In this document: in pieces, positions 1 through 8,255 of the stretch
Layout: each line of letters begins with the position of its first letter
How positions within the stretch are numbered: the first letter of the stretch is position 1
NCBI GenBank assembly: GCA_947589305.1
Contig: CANQAP010000001.1
Span: forward strand, 62,001 to 126,000
From: an uncultured Lachnospiraceae bacterium
GTDB lineage: Bacteria; Bacillota; Clostridia; Lachnospirales; Lachnospiraceae
Direction: 5' to 3'
DNA: 64,000 bases
The notes under the pieces: model-generated
What the model was told of the DNA's origin: nothing
Database searches by the model: none
The model's input: only the letters and a program-made list of their open reading frames with translations
Program-made: the position numbers and the translations under genes

Positions 1-2
1 AG

Positions 3-746
3 ACGTGTACTGTTGATGAGGACTTGATGGTAAAACAACTCGAGTGTGTACAAGGCATAGAAGAAACCAAAAAAAATCAGTCAACACTGCTTTCAGGACT
101 GACACCACAGCAGACGATCGTGTATAGTGGCACATTGGAGAATGCAGGAGATACAGTTATTGAAACAAATGTATCAATTATAAATTATGTTTATTTAGGA
201 ATGGCACTAGGGATTTTGGTTGCCTGTTTTTGGATCGTATGCAAATTCATCTATGGTCGCTCTCTTCATTTAGCAAAAGAGACACAGGAGCTTTATGCAG
301 TAAGATGCTTAGGCAGTATAGGATATGAACGCAAGCAAAATCAACCGTTATCATTTGTGGATCGCTGGTTGGACACATGCCAAGGACATCATATTTTTAC
401 AAAGGAAGAACAACTGGAACGATGCAAGGTGAGTGTGAGAGCGTTATGTAAGCAGGAAGCGATTGATAAACTGATAATCATTACTTCTCTTTCACTCCAT
501 GAGAAAGAACGAGCATGTCTATCAGAAGTATTGCAGCTATTAGAGGATTCTGGTATTTCGTCTTGTGTGTACGAGGAAGTATTAGAAAATATAGAATTTA
601 TGGAACAGATATCAGATACGGCTCATGTTCTAATCGTGGAGCAGGTAGGAAATACTAAATATAAAACATTAGAAGATGAAATAGCAGTGTGTATGTTTCA
701 TAATATACAGATTTTGGGAATGATCATGCTTGGAAGGGACTTTTAG
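3..746 (+). CDS. Polysaccharide co-polymerase (Wzz-like) with degenerate BY-kinase-like domain, 5' partial
   Basis: The frame is open to the window edge with no stop, so the gene probably begins upstream; internal starts are TTG at 24 and ATG at 27. What is visible is a membrane segment (about residues 53-77 counted from the TTG) followed by a cytosolic domain of about 160 residues. The order of outer loop, membrane helix and cytosolic tail fits the C-terminal half of chain-length determinant proteins of the Wzz/CapA type. The tail ends with a pattern (AHVLIVEQVGNTKYKTLED, then ILGMIML) resembling the last strands of bacterial tyrosine-kinase P-loop domains, but no Walker A motif is visible, so it is likely inactive. 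It sits directly before glycan glycosyltransferase genes. The family call is moderate. Confidence 0.5.
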   Translation, partial: TCTVDEDLMVKQLECVQGIEETKKNQSTLLSGLTPQQTIVYSGTLENAGDTVIETNVSIINYVYLGMALGILVACFWIVCKFIYGRSLHLAKETQELYAVRCLGSIGYERKQNQPLSFVDRWLDTCQGHHIFTKEEQLERCKVSVRALCKQEAIDKLIIITSLSLHEKERACLSEVLQLLEDSGISSCVYEEVLENIEFMEQISDTAHVLIVEQVGNTKYKTLEDEIAVCMFHNIQILGMIMLGRDF

Positions 747-781
747 AGATTATATGTAGTAACGGTATGAGGAGATTCAAT

Positions 782-2329
782 ATGAAACTGAAAGCATTTT
801 GGACAAGAGAAACACAATGGGCAATTGGCTCCAGTTTGCTAATAGGATTTATTACCCATATGTATATACTGACAAATAATTTTCCGAGTTGGGATTCTTT
901 GGTAAGCATGTACACTCCATCTCGGGATTATACTTATTTGGGAAGACCGTTATATTTTTTGTTTGACAAAATCAGTTCTAATTATCTGCTTCCATCTGTG
1001 AACGGATTTTTATCCCTGTTGTATATTGCATTAGCAGTGGCTTGTTTGGTGCAATTATTTCATATTGAAAACAAATTATTGATTGTGATTTTAGCTGCTA
1101 TCAATGTCACTTTTCCGGTTGTGACGGCAAATTTTGCTTATTTTTTCTGTTCGGATGTTTATATGCTGTCATATCTTTTTTCTATCTTTGCGGTTTATCT
1201 TGCGACAAAATACCGTTTGGGGTTTTTAGCAGGAAGTGTGATACTGGCACTTTCACTGGGAATCTATCAGACATATATTTCGACGGCGGCTATAACAGCA
1301 GTGTTATTGATATTATATGATATATTAACACGAGATACGAAGCAGGTATGGATACAGACAGGAAAATATGTGGGGACATTGTTGATCGGTTTTGTTTTAT
1401 ACAAAATCATACTGGCTGTTGCATTACATGTGCAGGGTACGGAACTCAATGATTATCAGGGTATCAATGACTTGAATCATCTGTCCATTAAAATGATGGT
1501 GTTACAGATACCAAGTACTTATAATAATTTTATACAGGAATTGCTTCACGGTTCAGAGTTTGCACAAAACGAAGGGAAACTGTTTTGTGTGGGGATTTTG
1601 TTATTGGTTGCATTCGGATTGTATGTTCGATTGTTTGTCAAGGCAAAAAAATATAAGTATATTACACTCTGTCTGCTAACGATTGGCTGTATGTTGGTAA
1701 TACCACTCATCTGTAACGCAGGCAGCTTGATTTCGACTGAGGTCTCTTATCATATGGTTATGAAAATGCCATATGTGTTCCTTTTAATGATCCCGATCCT
1801 GCTGTTAAGTATATATTTACGAATAATTCCAACGCAACAAGCTAAGAGTAAAAGCATACAATGCTTGAAACTTGGTATGATGCTTGCTATTTTTGTAGTG
1901 ATTTATAATAATTATCTGATTGCAAATGTGGCATATCTGAATATGCAGTTGCGTTATGAAAAAGCCTTGTCCTTATGTAATCGAATCGTGGATAGAATTG
2001 AAACGACTGAAGGATATTATAAGGGAATGCCAGTCTATGTATGTGAGGAAGTAACCGTAGAAGATGTTTTTGACAGTAATACTTCCATAACAGACAGATA
2101 TGTTGATGATATTACCGGAGCGAACGGTGATGATATTCTGACACATGATTACCATTATACACATATGATGTTAGAACATTTGGGATTTACAATTTTAGGA
2201 CCTACGCAAGAACAGAGAGAGGCAATTAATGCTTCACCGGAATTTCAGATGATGCAGGTATGGCCGGATGAATCGTCTGTTATAATTATTGATGGTGTGA
2301 TGGTGGTTAAAATATATAAAGGATACTAG
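782..2329 (+). CDS. GtrII-family membrane glucosyltransferase
   Basis: A polytopic membrane protein of about 515 residues. The start at 782 is chosen over the in-frame ATG at 767 because GAGGAG (768-773) lies 8 bases before 782. The N-terminal loop carries a short NNFPSWDSL stretch followed by YLGRPLYF, the Asp and Gly-Arg pattern typical of the glucosyltransferase II (GtrII) family. About ten hydrophobic segments follow, and a soluble C-terminal domain of about 130 residues begins near the YEKALSLCNRIVDR region. GtrII-type enzymes transfer a sugar from a polyprenyl-phosphate donor to a surface polysaccharide outside the membrane. A GtrB-like donor synthase is encoded at 7306-8253, which supports the pairing. 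The DNA is AT-rich compared with later genes. Confidence 0.6.
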   Translation: MKLKAFWTRETQWAIGSSLLIGFITHMYILTNNFPSWDSLVSMYTPSRDYTYLGRPLYFLFDKISSNYLLPSVNGFLSLLYIALAVACLVQLFHIENKLLIVILAAINVTFPVVTANFAYFFCSDVYMLSYLFSIFAVYLATKYRLGFLAGSVILALSLGIYQTYISTAAITAVLLILYDILTRDTKQVWIQTGKYVGTLLIGFVLYKIILAVALHVQGTELNDYQGINDLNHLSIKMMVLQIPSTYNNFIQELLHGSEFAQNEGKLFCVGILLLVAFGLYVRLFVKAKKYKYITLCLLTIGCMLVIPLICNAGSLISTEVSYHMVMKMPYVFLLMIPILLLSIYLRIIPTQQAKSKSIQCLKLGMMLAIFVVIYNNYLIANVAYLNMQLRYEKALSLCNRIVDRIETTEGYYKGMPVYVCEEVTVEDVFDSNTSITDRYVDDITGANGDDILTHDYHYTHMMLEHLGFTILGPTQEQREAINASPEFQMMQVWPDESSVIIIDGVMVVKIYKGY

Positions 2330-2359
2330 AAAGTGATTTATTTATAAAGGGATGAAAAA

Positions 2360-3418
2360 ATGATATATTTATTAAAAGCAGGATTGCTATTAATCCTATA
2401 TTTATTGATGTATTTATCTTTTGGTTCATTGATATTAAGGCAGTGTAAAACTATTCCGTTTTCATTCGCAAAAGCAATTGCAGTGGGTTTTTTTGTATAT
2501 TTTGGATGTTTTCAGTTGATTGCCTTACCGTTTACGTTGTTACTTCAACCGTTACATATTTTAACATACGTATGGGCAATATTGGCCGGTGCAATAGTGA
2601 TTTTTGCATGTGTGATCAATTTTAAACAGTGGGTAGAGTATGCAAAGCATTGGTATCAAAGCCATAAACACCCATTACTGATTGTGCTTTTAGGTTTTGT
2701 GATTTTAGAGTGCCTGTTTGTCTGTATGAGTGATTCTCTGACATGGTTTGACTCTACATACTACATTGGTGTAGTTTCGGCGGCGATACAAACGGATACT
2801 TTATACCAGATTGATCCTTATACCGGAGCTGCGACTGACATCTTAAATTTCAGGTACGCGTTGGCAACATTAGGTACGCACAGTGCTGTTTTTTGTAAAC
2901 TGTTCCACATTCATCCGTTGATTGAAATGAAATTAACGGTTGGAACGATAGATGTTTTATTGTCTAACTGCATCGTATATGAGATTGCTAGAACTATATT
3001 TATAAAAAAACGGTATTTATGGTATTTTATACCTGCGTTGAACATCTTGTTTGTATTTTGGTTTTATACACCGTATAGCGAGTCGCTTTTTTTACTGTTC
3101 AGAGGATATGAAGGGAAAGCGTTTTGCGGTAATGTGATCATACCGATGGCAATATGGATCTGCATCAATCTTTGGCGGGATATACAAAATAAGGATTATT
3201 GGGCAATGCTATTTGTTTTAACATTCTCATGCAATACGATTTCGATGTCATCCATGGTAATTATTGCGGTGCTGTTAGCAGCTTTTTTGCTGCCGACGAT
3301 TTTTTTGGAAAAACAGTACCAAAGGATTTGGACATTGTTAATCTGTGAGATGCCATGTCTGATCGTATGCTTGATCATGTTGTTGTATCGCAAACAATTA
3401 TTATATATATATATTTAG
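2360..3418 (+). CDS. Large membrane protein, N-terminal part (split at a TA tract)
   Basis: 352 residues with about eight to nine hydrophobic segments. It contains LTWFDSTYYIG after the third helix, a D-x-x-YY feature reminiscent of GT-C membrane glycosyltransferases, and is probably similar to the DUF6077 class of clostridial polysaccharide-locus proteins (recalled, not searched). The frame ends inside an alternating TA tract with the residues LLYIYI and a TAG at 3416-3418. Removing one TA unit would join this frame directly to the one at 3436-4215, giving a single protein of about 617 residues with an outer C-terminal domain. Either the gene is phase-variable or broken, or the read is off by one repeat unit. 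Confidence 0.6.
   Translation: MIYLLKAGLLLILYLLMYLSFGSLILRQCKTIPFSFAKAIAVGFFVYFGCFQLIALPFTLLLQPLHILTYVWAILAGAIVIFACVINFKQWVEYAKHWYQSHKHPLLIVLLGFVILECLFVCMSDSLTWFDSTYYIGVVSAAIQTDTLYQIDPYTGAATDILNFRYALATLGTHSAVFCKLFHIHPLIEMKLTVGTIDVLLSNCIVYEIARTIFIKKRYLWYFIPALNILFVFWFYTPYSESLFLLFRGYEGKAFCGNVIIPMAIWICINLWRDIQNKDYWAMLFVLTFSCNTISMSSMVIIAVLLAAFLLPTIFLEKQYQRIWTLLICEMPCLIVCLIMLLYRKQLLYIYI
3402..3414 (+). repeat. (TA)6T dinucleotide tract at a frame break
   Basis: Thirteen alternating T and A bases lie exactly where the membrane-protein frame breaks. The upstream frame (codons from 2360) and the downstream frame (to 4215) differ by two bases, so five TA units instead of six would give a continuous reading frame. 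Short dinucleotide tracts are known sites of slipped-strand change in phase-variable surface genes. Confidence 0.75.
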
Positions 3419-3435
3419 AGGTTAGGAGTTTGGAT

Positions 3436-4215
3436 ATGCAACAACTCAGTGTGATAGATTCTTTTCATGAATTTGCAGGAACAACAATATATGGTAGTTT
3501 AGCTCTGATTGCTCTTGTTTATATTTGGACTGGTCTGAAGGCAGACTTTCGTAAAAAATATGGCTGGACTCTCGTAATGCTTTTTTTACTGTGTTTTAAT
3601 GAATTGGCACATATGGTGATTGTGAAGTTGGGAGAAGGAGGTACATATTATCGCTTTTTTTGGATATTGTCTATGCCGCTTGTCATGACTTTGGGAATTG
3701 GGTATTTTGTTGAACGGTCTCGGAATATGGGAAAACTGCGATATGTGGCGATGGTTCTCTTGATTGGGATCGGCTTATTTGCGGGAAATACATTTTTAAG
3801 TAAAGATATGGTTCAGATGCCGCAAAATGTATATAAAATACCGGATGAGGTTGTCATGTCTTCTTATATTATTCATGAAGACGCACAAACAGACGAACCA
3901 CAGATCATTGCCACAGATTATCTGATGTTAGTGTACCTGAGGCAATATGATGCGTCATTGCGTTTGTGTTATGGACTGGATACGTATATGGGACGGCGTA
4001 CTATGAGCGATGCCCAAAGTATCTTGTATGAAGTCATTCTGAAAAAAAACTATCAGGAAATGCCATTGGATGATTTTAAAAACGCACTGGCAAATTGCAA
4101 AATTGATTATGTTGTGGTAGAGTATTCGGAAGGGCTAGACACATATCTGAAAGATTGTGGACTGATCGGTGTATGTCCGACAGGCAGTTATAGTGTTTAT
4201 CGCGTAGAAGAATAG
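3436..4215 (+). CDS. Large membrane protein, C-terminal part (split at a TA tract)
   Basis: About 259 residues: several hydrophobic segments, then a soluble domain of about 130 residues beginning near YKIPDEVVMSSYIIHED and ending YSVYRVEE. It continues the protein encoded at 2360-3418 in another frame; the frame is open back to 3355, upstream of the TA tract. The fragment also has its own ATG at 3436 with AGGAG (3424-3428) seven bases before it, so it could be made separately when the tract is out of frame. The soluble tail resembles the extracytoplasmic C-terminal domains of polytopic glycosyltransferases and glycan membrane proteins. No specific sugar can be assigned. Confidence 0.55.
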   Translation: MQQLSVIDSFHEFAGTTIYGSLALIALVYIWTGLKADFRKKYGWTLVMLFLLCFNELAHMVIVKLGEGGTYYRFFWILSMPLVMTLGIGYFVERSRNMGKLRYVAMVLLIGIGLFAGNTFLSKDMVQMPQNVYKIPDEVVMSSYIIHEDAQTDEPQIIATDYLMLVYLRQYDASLRLCYGLDTYMGRRTMSDAQSILYEVILKKNYQEMPLDDFKNALANCKIDYVVVEYSEGLDTYLKDCGLIGVCPTGSYSVYRVEE

Positions 4216-4264
4216 AGGAAAACCTCATATAGCAAGTATGAAGTAAAGAAATAAGGAGTCAGAA

Positions 4265-5041
4265 ATGAAAGTTGTGATTTTAGCAGGTGGATTTGGCACT
4301 CGGATCAGTGAAGAAAGTATCTTGAAGCCAAAACCAATGTTGGAAATAGGAGGAAAGCCGATACTATGGCATATTATGAAGGAGTATTCGTATTATGGGT
4401 TTCATGATTTTGTCATTTGCTGCGGGTACAAGCAGCATGTGATCAAAGAGTGGTTTGCCGATTATTATCTGTATAACAGTGATGTTACATTTGATTTTAC
4501 GGATCATAACCGGATGCAGGTGCATAACAATGTGTCTGAACCATGGAAAGTGACGTTGGTAGATACAGGCTTGAATACCATGACAGGCGGACGTGTGAAA
4601 AGAATTCAAAAGTATATCGGAGATGAACCGTTTATGCTGACTTACGGAGACGGCGTTTCTGATATCAACATTTTAGATTTGTTAGACTTTCATCGTTCAC
4701 ACGGCAAAATTGCGACGCTTACGGCAGCAAGCGTGGAACAACGCTTTGGCGTGCTGGATATTACGGAACATAAAGAGATCGTATCCTTTCGTGAAAAAAG
4801 CCTCAGTGACAGTTCGAGAGTTAATGCCGGTTATATGGTATTGGAACCGGAGATTTTTGAGTATATAGCAGGAGATGATACCGTTTTGGAAAAAGAACCG
4901 TTGGAAAAGCTGGCTGCGCAGGGAGAACTGATGGCATATATGTTTGACGGATATTGGCAGTGTATGGATACGAAACGGGAAATGGATGCCCTGAACGACG
5001 TGTGGAAGAATGGAACCGCTCCATGGAAATCATGGGAATAA
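4265..5041 (+). CDS. rfbF: Glucose-1-phosphate cytidylyltransferase
   Basis: 258 residues, the usual length for RfbF/AscA. It makes CDP-glucose from CTP and glucose-1-phosphate, the first step to CDP-linked 3,6-dideoxy sugars. The nucleotide-binding start LAGGFGTRI (residues 6-14) is followed by KPKPMLEIGGKP, and the ending WKNGTAPWKSWE is typical of the family. An AAGGAG Shine-Dalgarno precedes the ATG. It is the first of five consecutive CDP-sugar and transfer genes ending at 9314, and only 13 bases separate it from rfbH. Confidence 0.93.
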   Translation: MKVVILAGGFGTRISEESILKPKPMLEIGGKPILWHIMKEYSYYGFHDFVICCGYKQHVIKEWFADYYLYNSDVTFDFTDHNRMQVHNNVSEPWKVTLVDTGLNTMTGGRVKRIQKYIGDEPFMLTYGDGVSDINILDLLDFHRSHGKIATLTAASVEQRFGVLDITEHKEIVSFREKSLSDSSRVNAGYMVLEPEIFEYIAGDDTVLEKEPLEKLAAQGELMAYMFDGYWQCMDTKREMDALNDVWKNGTAPWKSWE

Positions 5042-5057
5042 CGGATGGAGGAACATG

Positions 5058-6398
5058 ATGTTTGAAAATATGAATGAGCAACAGGCAAAACAAGAGATCT
5101 TAAATTTGGTACAGGAATATTGCGACACCTTTCATAATAGCAAGAAACGGTTTCAGGCAGGAGACCGCATACCTTACGCATCACGAGTCTATGATAGTGA
5201 TGAAATGTGCAATCTGGTAGATAGTGCATTGGAATTTTGGCTGACTTCAGGTAGATATACAGCAGAATTCGAACAGAAATTTGCACAATATCTTGGGGTG
5301 AAATATTGTTCACTCGTCAATTCCGGTTCATCAGCAAATTTAACGGCATTTATGACCTTGACGTCTCCGCTGTTAGGAGAACGACAGGTTTTACCCGGAG
5401 ATGAAATGATTACGGTTGCTGCAGGATTTCCGACTACTGTAACCCCTGCTATCCAATATGGGGTGGTGCCGGTATTTGTAGATATTACCATTCCACAGTA
5501 TAATATAGACATCACGCAGTTGGAGGCGGCCTTATCGGATAAGACAAAGGTAGTGATGGCAGCACACACTTTGGGAAATCCGTTTGATCTAAAAGCCGTT
5601 AAGGAATTTTGTGACATTCATCATTTATGGCTGATCGAAGATAATTGTGATGCCTTGGGGTCTGTATATACAATAGACGGAAAGGAACACTTTACCGGTA
5701 CGATTGGAGATATTGGCACGTCTTCGTTCTATCCACCGCACCATATGACGATGGGAGAAGGTGGAGCCGTCTATACCAACCAGCCGCTTCTGCACAAGAT
5801 CATACGTTCAATGCGTGATTGGGGCAGAGACTGTTCCTGTGCATCCGGTCAGGATAATTTATGCGGTCATCGTTTTGATAAACAGTACGGTGAGTTACCG
5901 TTGGGATATGACCATAAATATGTCTATTCTCATTTTGGATATAATTTAAAGGCGACAGATATGCAGGCAGCCATTGGGTGTGCGCAACTCAGAAAATTTC
6001 CGGAATTTGTCCAGAAGAGAAGGCATAATTTTGAACGCTTATCGGAAGGATTGCGAGATTTGTCGGATGTCTTGATTCTTCCGGAGGCTTGTGAACATGC
6101 AGCTCCTAGTTGGTTTGGTTTTCTAATCACCTGTAAAGAGGGTGTAAAACGTAGTGAGATAGTGCCATATTTAGAAACACATGGCATTCAGACCAGAATG
6201 CTGTTTGCAGGCAATTTGATCAAGCATCCTTGTTTTGATCAAATGAGACAATCGGGAACCGGATATCGTGTGGTAGGGGATTTGACAAATACCGATCGGA
6301 TCATGAATGACACATTTTGGATAGGGGTATACCCGGGTATGACGGATGAGATGATCGATTACATGATCGAAACCATAAGAAAAGCGGTTAGGGGATAA
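5058..6398 (+). CDS. rfbH: CDP-4-keto-6-deoxyglucose-3-dehydrase (E1)
   Basis: About 446 residues. It removes the C3 hydroxyl of CDP-4-keto-6-deoxyglucose using pyridoxamine phosphate and a [2Fe-2S] cluster, together with an E3 reductase. Histidines stand where aminotransferases have the Schiff-base lysine (PPHHMTMGEGG, about residues 226-236), the hallmark of E1. The C-x-C-x7-C pattern (DCSCASGQDNLC) plus the upstream Cys in EDNCDALGS matches the known E1 iron-sulfur ligands. The start at 5058 is preferred because GGAGG (5047-5051) is well spaced; an ATG lies at 5055 and a longer frame opens at 5010. No E3 (RfbI/AscD) gene is visible nearby. Confidence 0.93.
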   Translation: MFENMNEQQAKQEILNLVQEYCDTFHNSKKRFQAGDRIPYASRVYDSDEMCNLVDSALEFWLTSGRYTAEFEQKFAQYLGVKYCSLVNSGSSANLTAFMTLTSPLLGERQVLPGDEMITVAAGFPTTVTPAIQYGVVPVFVDITIPQYNIDITQLEAALSDKTKVVMAAHTLGNPFDLKAVKEFCDIHHLWLIEDNCDALGSVYTIDGKEHFTGTIGDIGTSSFYPPHHMTMGEGGAVYTNQPLLHKIIRSMRDWGRDCSCASGQDNLCGHRFDKQYGELPLGYDHKYVYSHFGYNLKATDMQAAIGCAQLRKFPEFVQKRRHNFERLSEGLRDLSDVLILPEACEHAAPSWFGFLITCKEGVKRSEIVPYLETHGIQTRMLFAGNLIKHPCFDQMRQSGTGYRVVGDLTNTDRIMNDTFWIGVYPGMTDEMIDYMIETIRKAVRG

Positions 6399-6404
6399 CA
6401 AAAC

Positions 6405-7340
6405 ATGCTATTACTGACGGGAGCAACCGGATTTATAGGAAGTAAATTGTTAAAACGACTTCTTCAGGAGTCGTATGACGTCTGTTGTATCAGGCGAAAG
6501 ACCTCGAATATTGCCAGAGTCAAAGAAGAGTATGGGCAGTGTGTCTGGATTTTCAATGAAGAAGAAAGCATGGAAGCGGTGTTCCGGGATTATCCGATTG
6601 ACGGAGTGATTCATTGCGCTACGGAATATGGGAAAGAACAGAATGATTCCTTAAAGGTATATCAGGCAAATTTGTTTTTTCCTTACACATTATTCGAGTA
6701 TGCGAGACGATATCACTGTCGCTTTTTTATGAATACGGATACGTTTTTTGAAAAAGAAATCCAAGGACTTCAGGATATACATCAAGAAGTATATCAGAAT
6801 GAATATGTAAAATCAAAAGCGGTGTTTAAGCATTTAGTCTTGGATATGATTGCGAAAACCCCATTTCCTTTTATTAATTTACAACTGGAGCATGTGTATG
6901 GTGCCGGAGATTCCAAGAAAAAATTTGTCGGGTATATTTTGGAATCTTTTTTGAACCAGATACCGTATATTGACTTGACGGCAGGGACACAATATCGGGA
7001 TTGGATTTATGTGGATGATGTTGTTGAAGCATACATGACCGTACTGAAACATATAGATTCCTTTCAAGAAGCATGCTTTTATCATGCGGAAGTAGGCACC
7101 GGAAGAGCAACCAGTGTAAGAAACTTTGTAGAATTGGCAAAGGAGTTGTCACATAGCGACACGGTTTGTAATTTTGGCGTTAAAGCAATGAATGATAACG
7201 AATTGATGTATTCATGTGCGGATAACCGCATGCTGCTCGATCTAGGATGGAATCCTCAGTTTGATTTGCAAAAAGGAATCAATCAAATGATTAGGGAGAA
7301 TAAATATGGAAACAATCTCAGTGGTGATACCTACTTATAA
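6405..7340 (+). CDS. NAD(P)-dependent reductase/epimerase, likely CDP-sugar 4-reductase
   Basis: 311 residues of the extended short-chain dehydrogenase fold. The Rossmann motif GATGFIG is at residues 6-12 and the catalytic pair Tyr134/Lys138 (YVKSK) is present. Because it lies between rfbH and rfbG, the likely role is the last reduction or epimerisation that fixes which dideoxyhexose is made (for example the position held by abequose or paratose synthase in Salmonella). This is inferred from position and fold, and the product sugar cannot be told from sequence. Its 3' end overlaps the next gene by 35 bases, suggesting coupled translation. Confidence 0.75.
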   Translation: MLLLTGATGFIGSKLLKRLLQESYDVCCIRRKTSNIARVKEEYGQCVWIFNEEESMEAVFRDYPIDGVIHCATEYGKEQNDSLKVYQANLFFPYTLFEYARRYHCRFFMNTDTFFEKEIQGLQDIHQEVYQNEYVKSKAVFKHLVLDMIAKTPFPFINLQLEHVYGAGDSKKKFVGYILESFLNQIPYIDLTAGTQYRDWIYVDDVVEAYMTVLKHIDSFQEACFYHAEVGTGRATSVRNFVELAKELSHSDTVCNFGVKAMNDNELMYSCADNRMLLDLGWNPQFDLQKGINQMIRENKYGNNLSGDTYL

Positions 7341-8253
7341 TGAAGAAGGAAATATTGAATTGATCTACGAAAGAGTGACTGCTATTTTTCGAGAGTCCTT
7401 AACGAACTATCAATATAAAATTCTATTTATTGATAATTGCTCATTGGATTCATCAAGGGCGATCATTCGGCATTTAGCGGAAACGGATCCTAATGTACAA
7501 TATATTTTCAACGTAAAAAATTTTGGCTTTTCACGATCTACTTACTATGGTTTAACCCAGTCAGGGGGGGCATGTAGTGTTTTATTATTTGCAGACATGC
7601 AGGATCCGCCGGAGTTGATCGTAGAGTTTGTGAAGCACTGGGAAAACGGTCATAAAATGGTGGCTGGAATTAAAAATAAGAGTCAGGAAAACTCGTTGCT
7701 GTATTGGATCCGTAGCTGTTACTATAAGTTTATTAACGGAGTAACGGAAATACAGCATATTGAACATTTTACCGGATTTGGATTATATGATCATTCTGTG
7801 ATTGAAACATTTCGTAACATACAGGATCCGTTGCCATATCTGAGAGGTATGGTGGCAGAACTGGCACCGGAATGTGATTTTGTGTATTATGAGCAGAAAA
7901 AACGGGAACACGGAAAATCATCGTTTCATTTTATGAATTTATATGACGTTGCGATGTTGGGAATCACTTCATATTCAAAAGTATTGTTACGGTCAGCTAC
8001 TTTTTTTGGATTGTTTGTATCCTGTATCAGTTTTATATTGGCTATCGTGACATTTATTATGAAAATATGCGGTTATACAGATTATCCGGTTGGAACGGCT
8101 GCTATTTTATTTGGAGTCTTTTTTCTGGGTGGTATCCAATTATTGTTTATGGGATTTTTGAGCGAATATATTTCCAATATTAATATTCGTACCATGGGAA
8201 GACCGTTGGTGATTGAAGAAGAACGGGCAAATTTCGAGGAGAATGAGGAATAA
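7306..8253 (+). CDS. Polyprenyl-phosphate glycosyltransferase, GtrB/DPM1-like
   Basis: 315 residues: an N-terminal GT2 domain (SVVIPTYNEEGNIE at the start, donor-site region ADMQDPPE near residue 100) and two C-terminal membrane helices (about residues 225-290). This architecture is that of GtrB/ArnC enzymes that load a sugar from a nucleotide donor onto undecaprenyl phosphate on the inner face of the membrane. The lipid-linked sugar would then be flipped and used by a GtrII-like enzyme, a candidate for which is at 782-2329. The ATG lies within the end of the preceding gene with an AGGGAG site. The donor might be the CDP-sugar made by the neighbours, but this is not proven. Confidence 0.82.
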   Translation: METISVVIPTYNEEGNIELIYERVTAIFRESLTNYQYKILFIDNCSLDSSRAIIRHLAETDPNVQYIFNVKNFGFSRSTYYGLTQSGGACSVLLFADMQDPPELIVEFVKHWENGHKMVAGIKNKSQENSLLYWIRSCYYKFINGVTEIQHIEHFTGFGLYDHSVIETFRNIQDPLPYLRGMVAELAPECDFVYYEQKKREHGKSSFHFMNLYDVAMLGITSYSKVLLRSATFFGLFVSCISFILAIVTFIMKICGYTDYPVGTAAILFGVFFLGGIQLLFMGFLSEYISNINIRTMGRPLVIEEERANFEENEE

Positions 8254-8255
8254 TT

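Noticed and set aside
4831-5313. A 160-codon minus-strand frame opposite rfbF and rfbH
   Set aside because: Shadow of two certain genes in another frame.
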